From: Actinomyces gerencseriae DSM 6844
GTDB taxonomy: Bacteria; Actinomycetota; Actinomycetes; Actinomycetales; Actinomycetaceae
Length of the DNA stretch: 64,000 nucleotides
Direction: 5' to 3'
NCBI RefSeq assembly: GCF_000429265.1
Contig: NZ_AUBN01000012.1
Span: 89,716 to 153,715 of the forward strand
A program made the translations under genes and the position numbers. Every line of letters starts with the position of its first letter. Within the stretch, counting starts at the first letter, position 1. Of the stretch, positions 7,516 through 17,227 are shown piece by piece. The notes under the pieces are model-generated. The model saw only the letters and a program-made list of their open reading frames with translations, did not search any database and had not been told where the DNA came from.

Positions 7516-9120
7516 TCAGTGCGTCGTGACTGGACACTCCCCGCCGCGCCCGACCGTCGACGGCTCCATCGCCACCATCTGGCCACGGCTCGTGATCTCT
7601 TGGAGCTCCGGCGCGGTTCGCCGCTCCTTCTCGGGAAGGTTCACCGAGGCCATGAGCAGATCCGCCACACGGCGGACCTCTTCGGCGTGAGCGTCGTCTA
7701 CGGCCCAATCGTCGAAGCTCACGGTGATGTTCTCGTCCCTCGTGATGATGTCCAGAGTCGCTCCCTCCTTCTCCATCCGAAGACGGACGTAACGCAGGTC
7801 CGACAGGGAAACGCTCCGCTCGATGCTCCCGTCCCCGGTGAGAGCCGACTGCGATGTGAGGAAGAACCGTGTTGGCGTAACACCGAGGTAACTGGCGGCG
7901 CCCGTCAAACGCCACTGGGAGACCTCGGCCAGGGCGAGGAGGGGCTCCTCGCGGGGCAGCGCCCACCTGAGGATGCCGAGGGCGCGATTCGACGCATCGT
8001 CCTTGACGACCTTGATACCCGGACTCAGGACGAGAGGCTCCTCATAGACCGCACCGCGCAGACGGTCGACGTACTCAATCATGGCGCTCACCGCCCGGTC
8101 GACGCCGGACGAACGCCGGGATCTGAGGTCGCGAAGGCTCCAGGTCCGCCCACTCGACTCGGCGGCGAGATGGCAGTGGGCGTCGAGCTGCTCGAGAACC
8201 CCGGCGATCAGTTCCATCGACCGACGACGCTCAGCCGGGATCTGCCTGGCGAGGTGCCGCATGAGCTCGTCGTCCCCGGCGGAGCGATGGTCGTCGGCCG
8301 CGATCTCGGCGGCTCTGAGCGTCTGGTAGCGATAGTAGGCGGTCTCCGCCATGACGAAGCCCTGGACGTCCGCGACGATCTCCTCGGCCTTGTCCCTCAG
8401 GTAGTCGCGCCGATCGGCGTATCCGGCGTCGAGCGACTGCAGATGCTTGTCGAGATAACCGGCGAAGGCCCGGCGCTCCTTGTGCAGCGAGTCCTCAAGG
8501 CTCTTGACGCGGTCGAGGGTTCGCGACGTGACGGTTCCGACCTCGCGCGCCTCGCCAACGGCGCCGGCGATGGTGTCGCACAGCCCGCCGAGCCTGTTCC
8601 AGTGATCCTCACGAAGGGCCCTGAGCACGTCACGGGTCAACTCGATGTTCTCATCGACCTTGCTCGAGGTCGCGGTGAGCTGCGCGCCGATCGTCAGGAG
8701 GGCGAGAGCGGGGCCCAGGCTCGCCACGATGGCGCCCATCTGGGCACCCGTCGCCGGCGCCCAGCGAACGGATGCGGCGAATCTGCCGCCCCGGGTCAGG
8801 GTGCCCAGGTAGTAGCCGTCTTTCGCAACGGTCTGCATGGTCCCGAGGTTCCGGATCGTCTCCGGCGCGAGCCTGACCAGCCCCTGGACGGAGGCGAGAC
8901 CTCCTATGCCCTGTGCGGCAAGGTTCGCGGCGCCGACGGCGTTGCTCAGCGCGTGGACGACCTCACGGTCGCCACGCCTCCCCAGCCCGAAGGGCTCGAC
9001 CTCCAATCCCGCTGGCACGCGATCGCCGAGGAGGACGGCGACGCCGGGCTCCACTTCGAGAAGGGTCGCCTCCGCGCCTCGCGCCTCCAGCGAGGACCCA
9101 CTCCCATTATTCATACTCAT
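7516..9120 (-). CDS. Coiled-coil protein with C-terminal PH-like domain, function unknown
   Basis: The 534-aa protein starts at an ATG preceded by AAGGAG five bases upstream. A glycine/alanine-rich first third contains a hydrophobic stretch (MGAIVASLGPALALLTIGAQL, about residues 155-175). A long helical part (about 175-330) is rich in charged residues and likely coiled coil. The C-terminus (about 405-500) has the alternating pattern of a bacterial PH-like/GRAM fold (RFFLTSQSALTGDGS, SLSDLRYVRLRMEKEGATLDI). I do not recognise a named family. It is transcribed divergently from the SNF2 helicase that opens the defence island, with 235 bp between, so it may be a membrane-linked accessory of that island; this is inference from position only. 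Confidence 0.7.
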   Translation of the reverse strand: MSMNNGSGSSLEARGAEATLLEVEPGVAVLLGDRVPAGLEVEPFGLGRRGDREVVHALSNAVGAANLAAQGIGGLASVQGLVRLAPETIRNLGTMQTVAKDGYYLGTLTRGGRFAASVRWAPATGAQMGAIVASLGPALALLTIGAQLTATSSKVDENIELTRDVLRALREDHWNRLGGLCDTIAGAVGEAREVGTVTSRTLDRVKSLEDSLHKERRAFAGYLDKHLQSLDAGYADRRDYLRDKAEEIVADVQGFVMAETAYYRYQTLRAAEIAADDHRSAGDDELMRHLARQIPAERRRSMELIAGVLEQLDAHCHLAAESSGRTWSLRDLRSRRSSGVDRAVSAMIEYVDRLRGAVYEEPLVLSPGIKVVKDDASNRALGILRWALPREEPLLALAEVSQWRLTGAASYLGVTPTRFFLTSQSALTGDGSIERSVSLSDLRYVRLRMEKEGATLDIITRDENITVSFDDWAVDDAHAEEVRRVADLLMASVNLPEKERRTAPELQEITSRGQMVAMEPSTVGRGGECPVTTH

Positions 9121-9355
9121 TGCTACTCCTTGCTCCCGCGGACGTCGTCGTCGGCTGTTTACGGAAGGATGCTTACGGAGGGAACAGTAGCCTCAGGGTG
9201 CGACACATTCGTGACCGCGCAGGAATGGAAGCGGCTCCAGGCGCGGCCAGCCGCTCCCGCAACCCGCGCCCTCACGACCCCGGAACCGGGTCACAGATTG
9301 ATCATGTGCTCGTCATGGCCCCGAGGATCCCGGTTCCCTCCCTAAGATCGTTCTC

Positions 9356-12300
9356 GTGACCACGGTCGTTCCTCCCGCCTCCCCCGCACCGGCGGTGGCC
9401 TCTCCTGCGCCGTCCCTCGACGTCGCACCGGGCTCCGTGGTCCGGGTGCGCGACGAGGACTGGCTCGTCACCCAGGTCTCCATGACCTCTGACGGCACGC
9501 TGGTGACGGTGCAGGGCCTGTCCGAGCTGGTCCGGGACACCACGGCGCAGTTTTTCGCGGGCATCGACCGCATCGTCCCGGTGGACCCGCGCCGCACCCG
9601 CGTCATCGCCGACGCCTCCACCCGACATCGGCTCTCGCGCCTGTGGCTGGAGGCGACGCTGCGCAAGACGGCGCTGCCGGCGAGCTCCACGGACCTGGCC
9701 GTCGTCGGCGATGTCCTGGCGGACCCCCTGGCCTACCAGCTGACGGCGGTGCGCCAGGCCCTGGACCCGGCGAACCTGCGCCCGCGCATCCTGCTGGCGG
9801 ACACCGTGGGCCTGGGCAAGACCCTGGAGATCGGCATGATCCTGGCCGAGCTCGTGCGCCGCGGCCGGGGCGACCGCATCCTCATCGTCACGCCCCGCCA
9901 CGTGCTCGAGCAGATGCAGCACGAGATGTGGTCGCGCTTCGCACTGCCCTTCGTGCGCCTGGACTCGGTGGGGATCCAGCGGGTGCGCCGCTCGGTGCCG
10001 GCCTCGCGCAACCCGTTCTCGGTGTTCCACCGCGCGATCATCTCCATCGACACCCTGAAGTCGGACCGCTACCTCAACCATCTGCGCAAGCAGCGCTGGG
10101 ACGCGGTGGTCATCGACGAGTCCCACAACGTCACCAACAAGGGCACGCTCAACAACCGGCTCGCGGACATCCTGGCCCGCCAGACCGACGCCCTCATCCT
10201 GGCCTCGGCCACGCCCCACAACGGCGACCCGAAGTCCTTCGCCGAGCTCATCCGCCTGCTGGAGCCGACGGCGGTGCGCGCGGACGGCTCCCTCGACGAG
10301 GAGGCGGTGCGTCGCCTCGTCATCCGCCGCCACCGCCACTCCGACGAGGTGCGCGACGTCGTGGGCGGCCGGTGGAAGGAGCGCCTGACGCCGGTCAACA
10401 AGCTGGTGGCGCCCTCCCCGGCTGAGGACGCGGTGGCGGGCGAGCTCTCGCGCACCTGGCTTCACGGCGGCGACGGCGCCGCCCCGCCCGGCGGCCGGAA
10501 GGCAGGCTCGCGCGGCGACTCGCTATTCGCCTGGACCCTGGCCAAGTCCTTCCTGTCCTCACCGGCGGCCCTGATCCAGACGATCGACGAGCGCCTGTCC
10601 CGGCGCCGCAACCGGGCGGCGGGCCCGGACGGCCCGGAGCCCTCGGAGCAGTCGCAGGCCCTGGCCCGCCTGCGCGAGTTGGCCACCCGGGCCAACACGA
10701 CGGCCTCGGGCAAGTACCAGGCGCTGCTGGCCGAGCTGCGCCGCATCGGCATCTCCCGCTCCTCGGCCGAGCGCGTCGTCGTCTTCGCCGAGCGCATCGC
10801 GACGCTGACCTGGCTGGCCGAGCACCTGCGCGAGGACCTGCGCCTGCCGGCGGAGGCGGTGCGGGTCATGCACGGGAGCCTGTCGGACGTCGAGCAGCAG
10901 GAGATCGTGGAGCAGTTCCGCCAGGCTCACACGCCGGTGCGCGTCCTGGTGACCGGCGACGTCGCCTCGGAGGGCGTCAACCTGCACGCCCAGTGCCATG
11001 AGCTCGTCCACTACGACATCCCCTGGTCGCTCATCCGCATCGAGCAGCGCAATGGCCGCATCGACCGCTACGGCCAGAGCGTCTCCCCGCAGATCACGAC
11101 GCTGCTGCTGAGCCCGTCGGACCCGCGCTTCTCCGGCGACGTGCGAGTGCTCACGCGCCTGATGGAGAAGGAGGACCAGGCGCACCGGGCCCTGGGCGAC
11201 GCCGCCTCCCTCATGGGCCTGTACTCGGGTGAGAAGGAGGAGGCGGCGATCCGCGAGGCGCTGGCAGCCGGGGAGGATATTGACGAGGTCGTGCCCGACG
11301 CCGACGACGCACTCGCTCTGGACCCCATGGCCGCCCTATTCGCAAGGCTCACGGGTACGGCCGAGGCCCGGGGCGGCGACGACGCACTCGCCGGTGCCGA
11401 CGACTCCCCCGCACCCGGCGATCCGAGCGATTCCGGTGATCCGGACGGTCCGGCCGACTCCGCCAACGCTGCCGCTCCGGCCACCCCCACCCGGCCCGCC
11501 GCCCCGCTGCCGACGTCGACGCTGTACGAGACCCAGCTGGACTACCTGCGCCAGGCGCTCACCGAGCTCTATGAGCGCCCCGAGGAGGCCGAGCAGCGCC
11601 AGACCGGCGGCGGGGGCGTCTCGTGGCGCGAGCACGGCCCGCAGCACGTGGTGGAGATGGTGCCCCCGGCGGGGCTGCGCCATCGCCTGTCGGTACTGCC
11701 GCAGTCCTACCTGCGCGAGCGCCGCGTCCAGGAGCACCTGCTGCTGGCCACCACGCAGGCGAAGGGCGCGCGTCTTCTCACGGAGGCCCTGCGCGACTCC
11801 TCGGACTCCTCCTGGCCGGAGGCCCACTACCTGGGGCCCTTGCACCCGGTGCTGGACTGGGTCGGCGACCGGGTCCTGGCCAAGCTCGGCCGCTCCTCGG
11901 TGTTCGCGGTGCGCGGCGATGTGGACTCGCCGACCGTCCTGCTACTGGGGACGCTGACGAACCGCGCGGGCAGGACGGTGTCGATGGTGTGCGTCAGTGC
12001 CGCCTTCCCGTACCTGGACCCGGCGGCAGCCGGCGCAGACCTGGCTGCGGGCCGGAAGTTCGAGCCGGTGGCGATCGGGCAGGTGCACGACTCCCCCACC
12101 GCCATGTTCGCCTCGGCGGGCATCTCCCGTCAGCTGCGGAACTCCGGGCCGGTGACGGACACCGGCCTGCTGGAGGAACTCATCTCCCCGGCGGTGGACG
12201 CGGCCGAGAGTCAGATGGCGCTGACCGTCCAGGCGGCGAGCCGCCAGGCGCGCGAGCGCGTGGATGCCTGGGCGGAGCACGCAAACGCCTGGGATGACGA

Positions 12301-12457
12301 GGCCGGTCTCCTCATCCAGAACCGCCACCTGCGCGCGCAGCGCTCCACGGTGGCTCAGGAGCGCGAGCTCATGGACCAGCACCTGCCCGCGCACACGCTG
12401 GTGCGCCCGCTGCTGGTCGTCGTACCACAGGACTTCGGGACGGAAGGGGAGTGCTGA
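9356..12457 (+). CDS. SNF2-family helicase, DISARM DrmD-like
   Basis: The 1033-aa superfamily 2 ATPase has Walker A DTVGLGKT (about residues 148-155), a DESH box near 254, the SATPHNGDP motif near 283, and C-terminal helicase motifs including EGVNLHAQ and QRNGRIDRYGQ (about 540-570). An acidic, Ala/Pro-rich linker (about 680-720) is followed by a C-terminal region without a known domain. The stop overlaps the ATG of the methylase (TGATG), so the two are translationally coupled. A SNF2 helicase followed by a very large adenine methylase is the drmD-drmMI arrangement of class 1 DISARM anti-phage systems, where the helicase is a core restriction component. The GTG start at 9356 is the first in frame near the upstream promoter region and has only a weak ribosome binding site. 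Confidence 0.88.
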   Translation: MTTVVPPASPAPAVASPAPSLDVAPGSVVRVRDEDWLVTQVSMTSDGTLVTVQGLSELVRDTTAQFFAGIDRIVPVDPRRTRVIADASTRHRLSRLWLEATLRKTALPASSTDLAVVGDVLADPLAYQLTAVRQALDPANLRPRILLADTVGLGKTLEIGMILAELVRRGRGDRILIVTPRHVLEQMQHEMWSRFALPFVRLDSVGIQRVRRSVPASRNPFSVFHRAIISIDTLKSDRYLNHLRKQRWDAVVIDESHNVTNKGTLNNRLADILARQTDALILASATPHNGDPKSFAELIRLLEPTAVRADGSLDEEAVRRLVIRRHRHSDEVRDVVGGRWKERLTPVNKLVAPSPAEDAVAGELSRTWLHGGDGAAPPGGRKAGSRGDSLFAWTLAKSFLSSPAALIQTIDERLSRRRNRAAGPDGPEPSEQSQALARLRELATRANTTASGKYQALLAELRRIGISRSSAERVVVFAERIATLTWLAEHLREDLRLPAEAVRVMHGSLSDVEQQEIVEQFRQAHTPVRVLVTGDVASEGVNLHAQCHELVHYDIPWSLIRIEQRNGRIDRYGQSVSPQITTLLLSPSDPRFSGDVRVLTRLMEKEDQAHRALGDAASLMGLYSGEKEEAAIREALAAGEDIDEVVPDADDALALDPMAALFARLTGTAEARGGDDALAGADDSPAPGDPSDSGDPDGPADSANAAAPATPTRPAAPLPTSTLYETQLDYLRQALTELYERPEEAEQRQTGGGGVSWREHGPQHVVEMVPPAGLRHRLSVLPQSYLRERRVQEHLLLATTQAKGARLLTEALRDSSDSSWPEAHYLGPLHPVLDWVGDRVLAKLGRSSVFAVRGDVDSPTVLLLGTLTNRAGRTVSMVCVSAAFPYLDPAAAGADLAAGRKFEPVAIGQVHDSPTAMFASAGISRQLRNSGPVTDTGLLEELISPAVDAAESQMALTVQAASRQARERVDAWAEHANAWDDEAGLLIQNRHLRAQRSTVAQERELMDQHLPAHTLVRPLLVVVPQDFGTEGEC

Positions 12458-15400
12458 TGGCGGCATCGGACGCGCTGGTCGTCGGCGAGGACTGGATCAG
12501 CGAGCACTACTTCACCACCGACGCCGTCAAGGAGTCCTTCCTGGCGCGGGTGCTGGAGCGCCGCAAGGAGTGGGAGACCCTGGAGAAGCCGGCCGATCCC
12601 AGTACCGCTCCGACGCCGACGCCCCGCTCCCGGTTCCGCTCCGAGCGCTCCCACCTGGAAGAGCTGCTGGCGGCCCTTCCCGCCGACGACGCCGGTTCCC
12701 TGACCAGTGCCGCCCTGGAGGCGGCCGAACGGCTCGATGCGCTCCTGCGCGAGATCCTGGGCTTCGCCTCACCGGAGTACCGCCTGACCGAGCGGGGCCC
12801 GGTGACCCTGGTGAGGCCGGTGGGCGATGAGGGCCCGGCCCCGTTGGCGCTGCTGCGGGCCCGCCCGGTGACGACGGTGGAGGACCTGCTGGTCAAGGAC
12901 GCCCCCACGCTCGCCGAGTCCTGGGAGCCGGTGGATCTGGCCGACCCTGACGCCCCGGTGCTGGAGGGCTCCGAGCCGGTGGAGTCGGTGTCCCGGGCGC
13001 TGTCGACGCTCATGACCGATGAGCACGGTCCGGCCTTCGCCCTGGTCCTGGCGGGCCAGTGGGCGCTGGTGGCGGAGCGGGAGCGGTGGCCGGAGGGCCG
13101 CTGGCTGGCAGTCAACGTGCAGCTCGTCGTCGAACGCCATGAAACCACGCGCGGAGGCGAGGTGGAGCGGGCCCTGACCTGCCTGGATGCCCGCTCCCTG
13201 GTGCCGACGGCGGAGGGCGAGACCTGGTGGGCGGCCACCCTGGAGGACTCGGCGGCCCACACGGTGGGGGTCTCGAAGGACCTGCGTGAGGGCGTGCGCG
13301 CCTCGATCGAGATCATCGCGAATGAGGTGGTGCGCCGTCGCTCCGCCCGGGGGCTGGAGCCGCTGGCCCAAAAGCGGGCGCAGGACCTGGCCCTGCAGTC
13401 GCTGCGGTACATCTACCGGATCATCTTCCTGCTGTACGCGGAGGCGAGTCCCGAGCTGGGGGTCCTGCCGGTGGGCGCCACCGAGTACGACGCCGGCTAC
13501 GGCCTGGATCGTCTGCGCGAGCTGGCCTTGAGGGAGCTGCATGAGGAGTCGGCCCAGGCGGGCACGCACATCTATGACTCCCTGGACCGCCTGTTCCACC
13601 TGGTCGATGAGGGGCACAACGAGCAGGTGCCGGCCGCGCAGGAGGGCAGCTTCGACGGCCTGGTCTTCCGGCCGATGCGCGCCGACCTTTTCCGCCCGGT
13701 GGCGACCGCCCTCATCGACGAGGTGGGTCTGGGTAACGGGGCGCTGCTGCGGGTGCTGCGCCACCTGCTGCTGACCAGGGAGAACGGCAAGAGTGGCCGC
13801 GGCTTCATCTCCTATGTGGAGCTGGGCATCAACCAGCTGGGCGCCGTCTACGAGGGGCTCATGAGCTACTCGGGGTCCTTCGCCACCGAGCGCCTGTGGG
13901 AGGTGGCGCCGGGCGGCGATGCGTCGAAGGGCTCGTGGGTGGTGCCCGAGGACGTCATGAAGGGCCTGGAGGAGAAGGACTTCGTGACGGTGGAGGATGA
14001 GGTGACGGGTGAGCGCCGCAATGTCACCTATGAGAAGGGCCAGTTCGTTTACCGGCTTTCCGGCCGGGACCGGCAGCGCTCGGCTTCCTTCTACACCCCG
14101 GAGGTGCTGACGCGTTTCACGGTGCAGCAGGCGCTGGAGGAGCTGCTGGATCAGGATGGGCGGACGACGAGCGCGGAGGAGATTCTGCACCTGACGGTGT
14201 GTGAGCCGGCGCTGGGGTCGGGGGCCTTCGCGATTGAGGCGGTGCGACAGCTGGCGGAGCAGTACCTCTCGCGGCGTGAGCGTGAGCTGGGCCGGCGCGT
14301 AGATCCTGAGGAGCGGCCCCGGGAGCTGGCGAAGGTGAAGGCGTATCTCGCCTTGCACCAGGTCTACGGAGTGGACCTCAATGCGACGGCGGTGGAGCTG
14401 GCGGAGGTGTCCCTGTGGTTGGACACGATGGTGGAGGGGCTGGCGGCCCCGTGGTTCGGGCTGCGTCTGCGGCGCGGTAACTCGCTGGTGGGGGCGCGCC
14501 GAGCTCTGTACTTCACCCCCCAGCTGAAGAAGCGGGCCTGGCTGTCGGCCGCTCCGGTGGCCGAGCCACTGAGCCAGGTGGCGGCCGCAGTCGACGACGC
14601 CGATGCCGCCTCCCGGCACCGGATCGGTGGGGCACTGGACGTCTCCGGGAGCATCCATCACTTCCTGTTGCCGGCCAAGGGCTGGGGCAGCGCGGTGGAG
14701 GTTCCCAAGCAGGTGCGGGACCTGGTTGATGCCGGCCGGCTTAAGGCCCTCAAGGCCTGGCGCAGGGAGACCACGAAGGCACCGAATAAGACCCAGACCG
14801 AGCGGCTGACGGCCCTGGCCCGGCGCGTGGAGGTCCTGTGGGAGATGACCCTGCGGCGCCTGCGGGTGGCGGAGACGGAGGCCTCGCGGCGCATCGATCT
14901 GTGGGGCCGCGAGACGCAGGACGACGCCGGTTCAACGGTGTCCCGCGAAGACATCGAGGCGTATCTAGCGGCGCCGGGCTCGGCGTATCGGCGGCTGCGG
15001 CTGGTCATGGATGCGTGGTGCACCCTGTGGTACTGGCCGCTGACCACGGAGGTAACCCCGCCGAGCCTCGATGAGTGGCTGGGTGCCCTGGAGGGTCTGC
15101 TGGGTAAGCAGGTCAAGGACGCCAAGGGCACCGACGGAACCCTGGTGGATGCCTCCTCATGGGCGGAGCTGGAGACCATGGAGGAGGTTGAGCTCGGTCT
15201 CGCCGGCGCTCGCCGGGTGGAGGCGGTCATTGACGAGCACCAGTGGCTCGCCGTGGTCCAGGAGGTGGCGGAGGCGCAGGGCTTCTTCCACTGGGAGCTG
15301 GACTTCGCCACCGTCTTCGCCCGCGGAGGCTTCGACCTCCAAGTGGGGAACCCGCCGTGGGTGAGGCCCCGCACCGATGTTACTGGTCTTCTCTCTGAGG

Positions 15401-17175
15401 GAGATCCCTGGTGGTCACTCAGCAACAAGCCGTCTGTCACCGCAAAGAACGAACGCATGCCACACACCTTGGCTCGTCCTGGAGTCCTACGCACAGTCCT
15501 TGACGGAACCGCTGAGGTCATCGTGCTCTCTGAGCTCCTGAGCGAACCGGCTGTCTATCCGCTCCTCAGCGGCCAGCCGGATCTCTACCGCGCATTCATG
15601 TGCCAGGTGTGGCAGCACCAAAGCCAGGGCGGAACGTCGGGGCTCATCCATCTAGAAAGTCATTTCACTGACTCGAAGACTCAAAGTCTTCGAGCAGCAT
15701 CTTACCGTCATTTGCGTCGACATTGGCAGTTCATCAATGAACTTCACCTCTTTGACATCCAGAACCAGAAACAATACGGCGTTAATGTCTACTCCACCGA
15801 ACAGGACCCCTACTTCCTACACGCAGTATCTCTCTATCATCCAGAGACTGTAATGCGTTCACTCAAACACGATGGTTCAGGAGAAGAACCGGGCTTCAGA
15901 GATCCTCGCACCGGCTTCTGGGACCTCCGCCCACACTCGGCTCGCATACAACTTGTTGACATTCCGACCCTTCAGTCTTGGCAAGCCGTCACTGAATCCA
16001 GCGATTGGCATTCCACTTCTATGGTGTCAACCGTCAACTCCACCACATCACGGACGCTTGCAACCCTTGCCCACAGACCACGCATCAATTCACTGGAACT
16101 TCGTCACTCCAGAGGATGGGACGAGTCAATCGATCGCCAGAAGGGGAGATTTATCCGGTCATGGGGCCCCTCTTCCTGGGACGACGCAATCATTCAAGGA
16201 TCGCATCTCTACGCGTCCACGCCGTTATACAAGCAGCCGAACCGGACAATGGCTAACCAACGCGACTGGACGTCAACCGACCTGGAAGCACTTGCCCCGA
16301 GCGCACAGCCCGTTACCCAGTACAAGCCTGCGGGCGACCGCGCCACCTACGACCGTCTCTACACCCACTGGGACGGCTCCCCCGCTCGCGACCACTACCG
16401 CATCGCCTGGCGCCGTATGGCCCCTCTGACCGGAGAAAGAACTCTTGCGTCAGCAATCATTCCTCCCGGTCCAGCACACATTGACGGCGTTTTCTCAGCA
16501 GCCTCTAAAACACCTTCCGATACCCCACTCGTAGCAGCCACATTATCCACACCGCTCAGCGACCTATTGATTCGAGCAGGCGCAAACACCAACATTCGCG
16601 AACGTGCAATCAGTCGCCTTGCTCTACCATCTTCAACTTCACCCCTAGCGAAGCAAATTACGCTGAGGGCACTTCGCCTGAACTGCCTCACAGATGCCTA
16701 CGCCGATCTGTGGACAGAGTGCTGGGATGAGTCGTTCCTGACTGATATTCCAATTCTGGAGCGCTATGACGAGCGTCCGATTGGTCCGGAGTGGACAGCG
16801 GATACGCCGTTGCGTCGGGCGGAGGATCGTCGCAATGCCCAGACGGAGATTGATGTCATGGCGGCAATGATGCTGGGGGTGCCGATCGAGGACTTGTGCA
16901 CGATCTACCGCACCCAGTTTGCCGTCCTCTATGACTACGACCATGGCCGTGGCCAGGGCGCCTACGTCTACGATACGAACGGCCGCCAGCTGCCGACTCC
17001 GGTCCGCCAGGCCTGGGAGAAGCGCCATCGCCCTACCTCCAACGAGGACATGCCATTATCGGAGCGCACTCACACCCACCCTGGCTCCGACGTCTCCTAC
17101 GTCTACGACCTCCCCTTCCGCATCCGCGACCGCGAATCCGACTTCCGCCGCATCCACACTCATCTATCCGACTAG
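12457..17175 (+). CDS. Large N6-adenine DNA methyltransferase, PglX/DrmMI-like
   Basis: The 1572-aa protein starts at an ATG with AAGGGGAG just upstream, overlapping the helicase stop. The S-adenosylmethionine motif (CEPALGSGAF) is near residue 583 and the catalytic NPPW near 966, in the order of Eco57I/PglX-type methylases. The family marks host DNA so that the linked restriction machinery spares it. Residues up to about 970 use very GC-rich codons; from about 15370 to 16740 the DNA has clearly lower GC and more A/T-ending codons, then returns to the host pattern for the last 140 codons. That middle block is where the target-recognition region is expected, so exchange of specificity is likely. 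The frame is continuous throughout, so the gene appears intact. Confidence 0.88.
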   Translation: MAASDALVVGEDWISEHYFTTDAVKESFLARVLERRKEWETLEKPADPSTAPTPTPRSRFRSERSHLEELLAALPADDAGSLTSAALEAAERLDALLREILGFASPEYRLTERGPVTLVRPVGDEGPAPLALLRARPVTTVEDLLVKDAPTLAESWEPVDLADPDAPVLEGSEPVESVSRALSTLMTDEHGPAFALVLAGQWALVAERERWPEGRWLAVNVQLVVERHETTRGGEVERALTCLDARSLVPTAEGETWWAATLEDSAAHTVGVSKDLREGVRASIEIIANEVVRRRSARGLEPLAQKRAQDLALQSLRYIYRIIFLLYAEASPELGVLPVGATEYDAGYGLDRLRELALRELHEESAQAGTHIYDSLDRLFHLVDEGHNEQVPAAQEGSFDGLVFRPMRADLFRPVATALIDEVGLGNGALLRVLRHLLLTRENGKSGRGFISYVELGINQLGAVYEGLMSYSGSFATERLWEVAPGGDASKGSWVVPEDVMKGLEEKDFVTVEDEVTGERRNVTYEKGQFVYRLSGRDRQRSASFYTPEVLTRFTVQQALEELLDQDGRTTSAEEILHLTVCEPALGSGAFAIEAVRQLAEQYLSRRERELGRRVDPEERPRELAKVKAYLALHQVYGVDLNATAVELAEVSLWLDTMVEGLAAPWFGLRLRRGNSLVGARRALYFTPQLKKRAWLSAAPVAEPLSQVAAAVDDADAASRHRIGGALDVSGSIHHFLLPAKGWGSAVEVPKQVRDLVDAGRLKALKAWRRETTKAPNKTQTERLTALARRVEVLWEMTLRRLRVAETEASRRIDLWGRETQDDAGSTVSREDIEAYLAAPGSAYRRLRLVMDAWCTLWYWPLTTEVTPPSLDEWLGALEGLLGKQVKDAKGTDGTLVDASSWAELETMEEVELGLAGARRVEAVIDEHQWLAVVQEVAEAQGFFHWELDFATVFARGGFDLQVGNPPWVRPRTDVTGLLSEGDPWWSLSNKPSVTAKNERMPHTLARPGVLRTVLDGTAEVIVLSELLSEPAVYPLLSGQPDLYRAFMCQVWQHQSQGGTSGLIHLESHFTDSKTQSLRAASYRHLRRHWQFINELHLFDIQNQKQYGVNVYSTEQDPYFLHAVSLYHPETVMRSLKHDGSGEEPGFRDPRTGFWDLRPHSARIQLVDIPTLQSWQAVTESSDWHSTSMVSTVNSTTSRTLATLAHRPRINSLELRHSRGWDESIDRQKGRFIRSWGPSSWDDAIIQGSHLYASTPLYKQPNRTMANQRDWTSTDLEALAPSAQPVTQYKPAGDRATYDRLYTHWDGSPARDHYRIAWRRMAPLTGERTLASAIIPPGPAHIDGVFSAASKTPSDTPLVAATLSTPLSDLLIRAGANTNIRERAISRLALPSSTSPLAKQITLRALRLNCLTDAYADLWTECWDESFLTDIPILERYDERPIGPEWTADTPLRRAEDRRNAQTEIDVMAAMMLGVPIEDLCTIYRTQFAVLYDYDHGRGQGAYVYDTNGRQLPTPVRQAWEKRHRPTSNEDMPLSERTHTHPGSDVSYVYDLPFRIRDRESDFRRIHTHLSD

Positions 17176-17227
17176 AGCCCAGGCTGTAATACTCACCGAC
17201 ACGCCACACCTTCGAAAAGGAGAGCTT

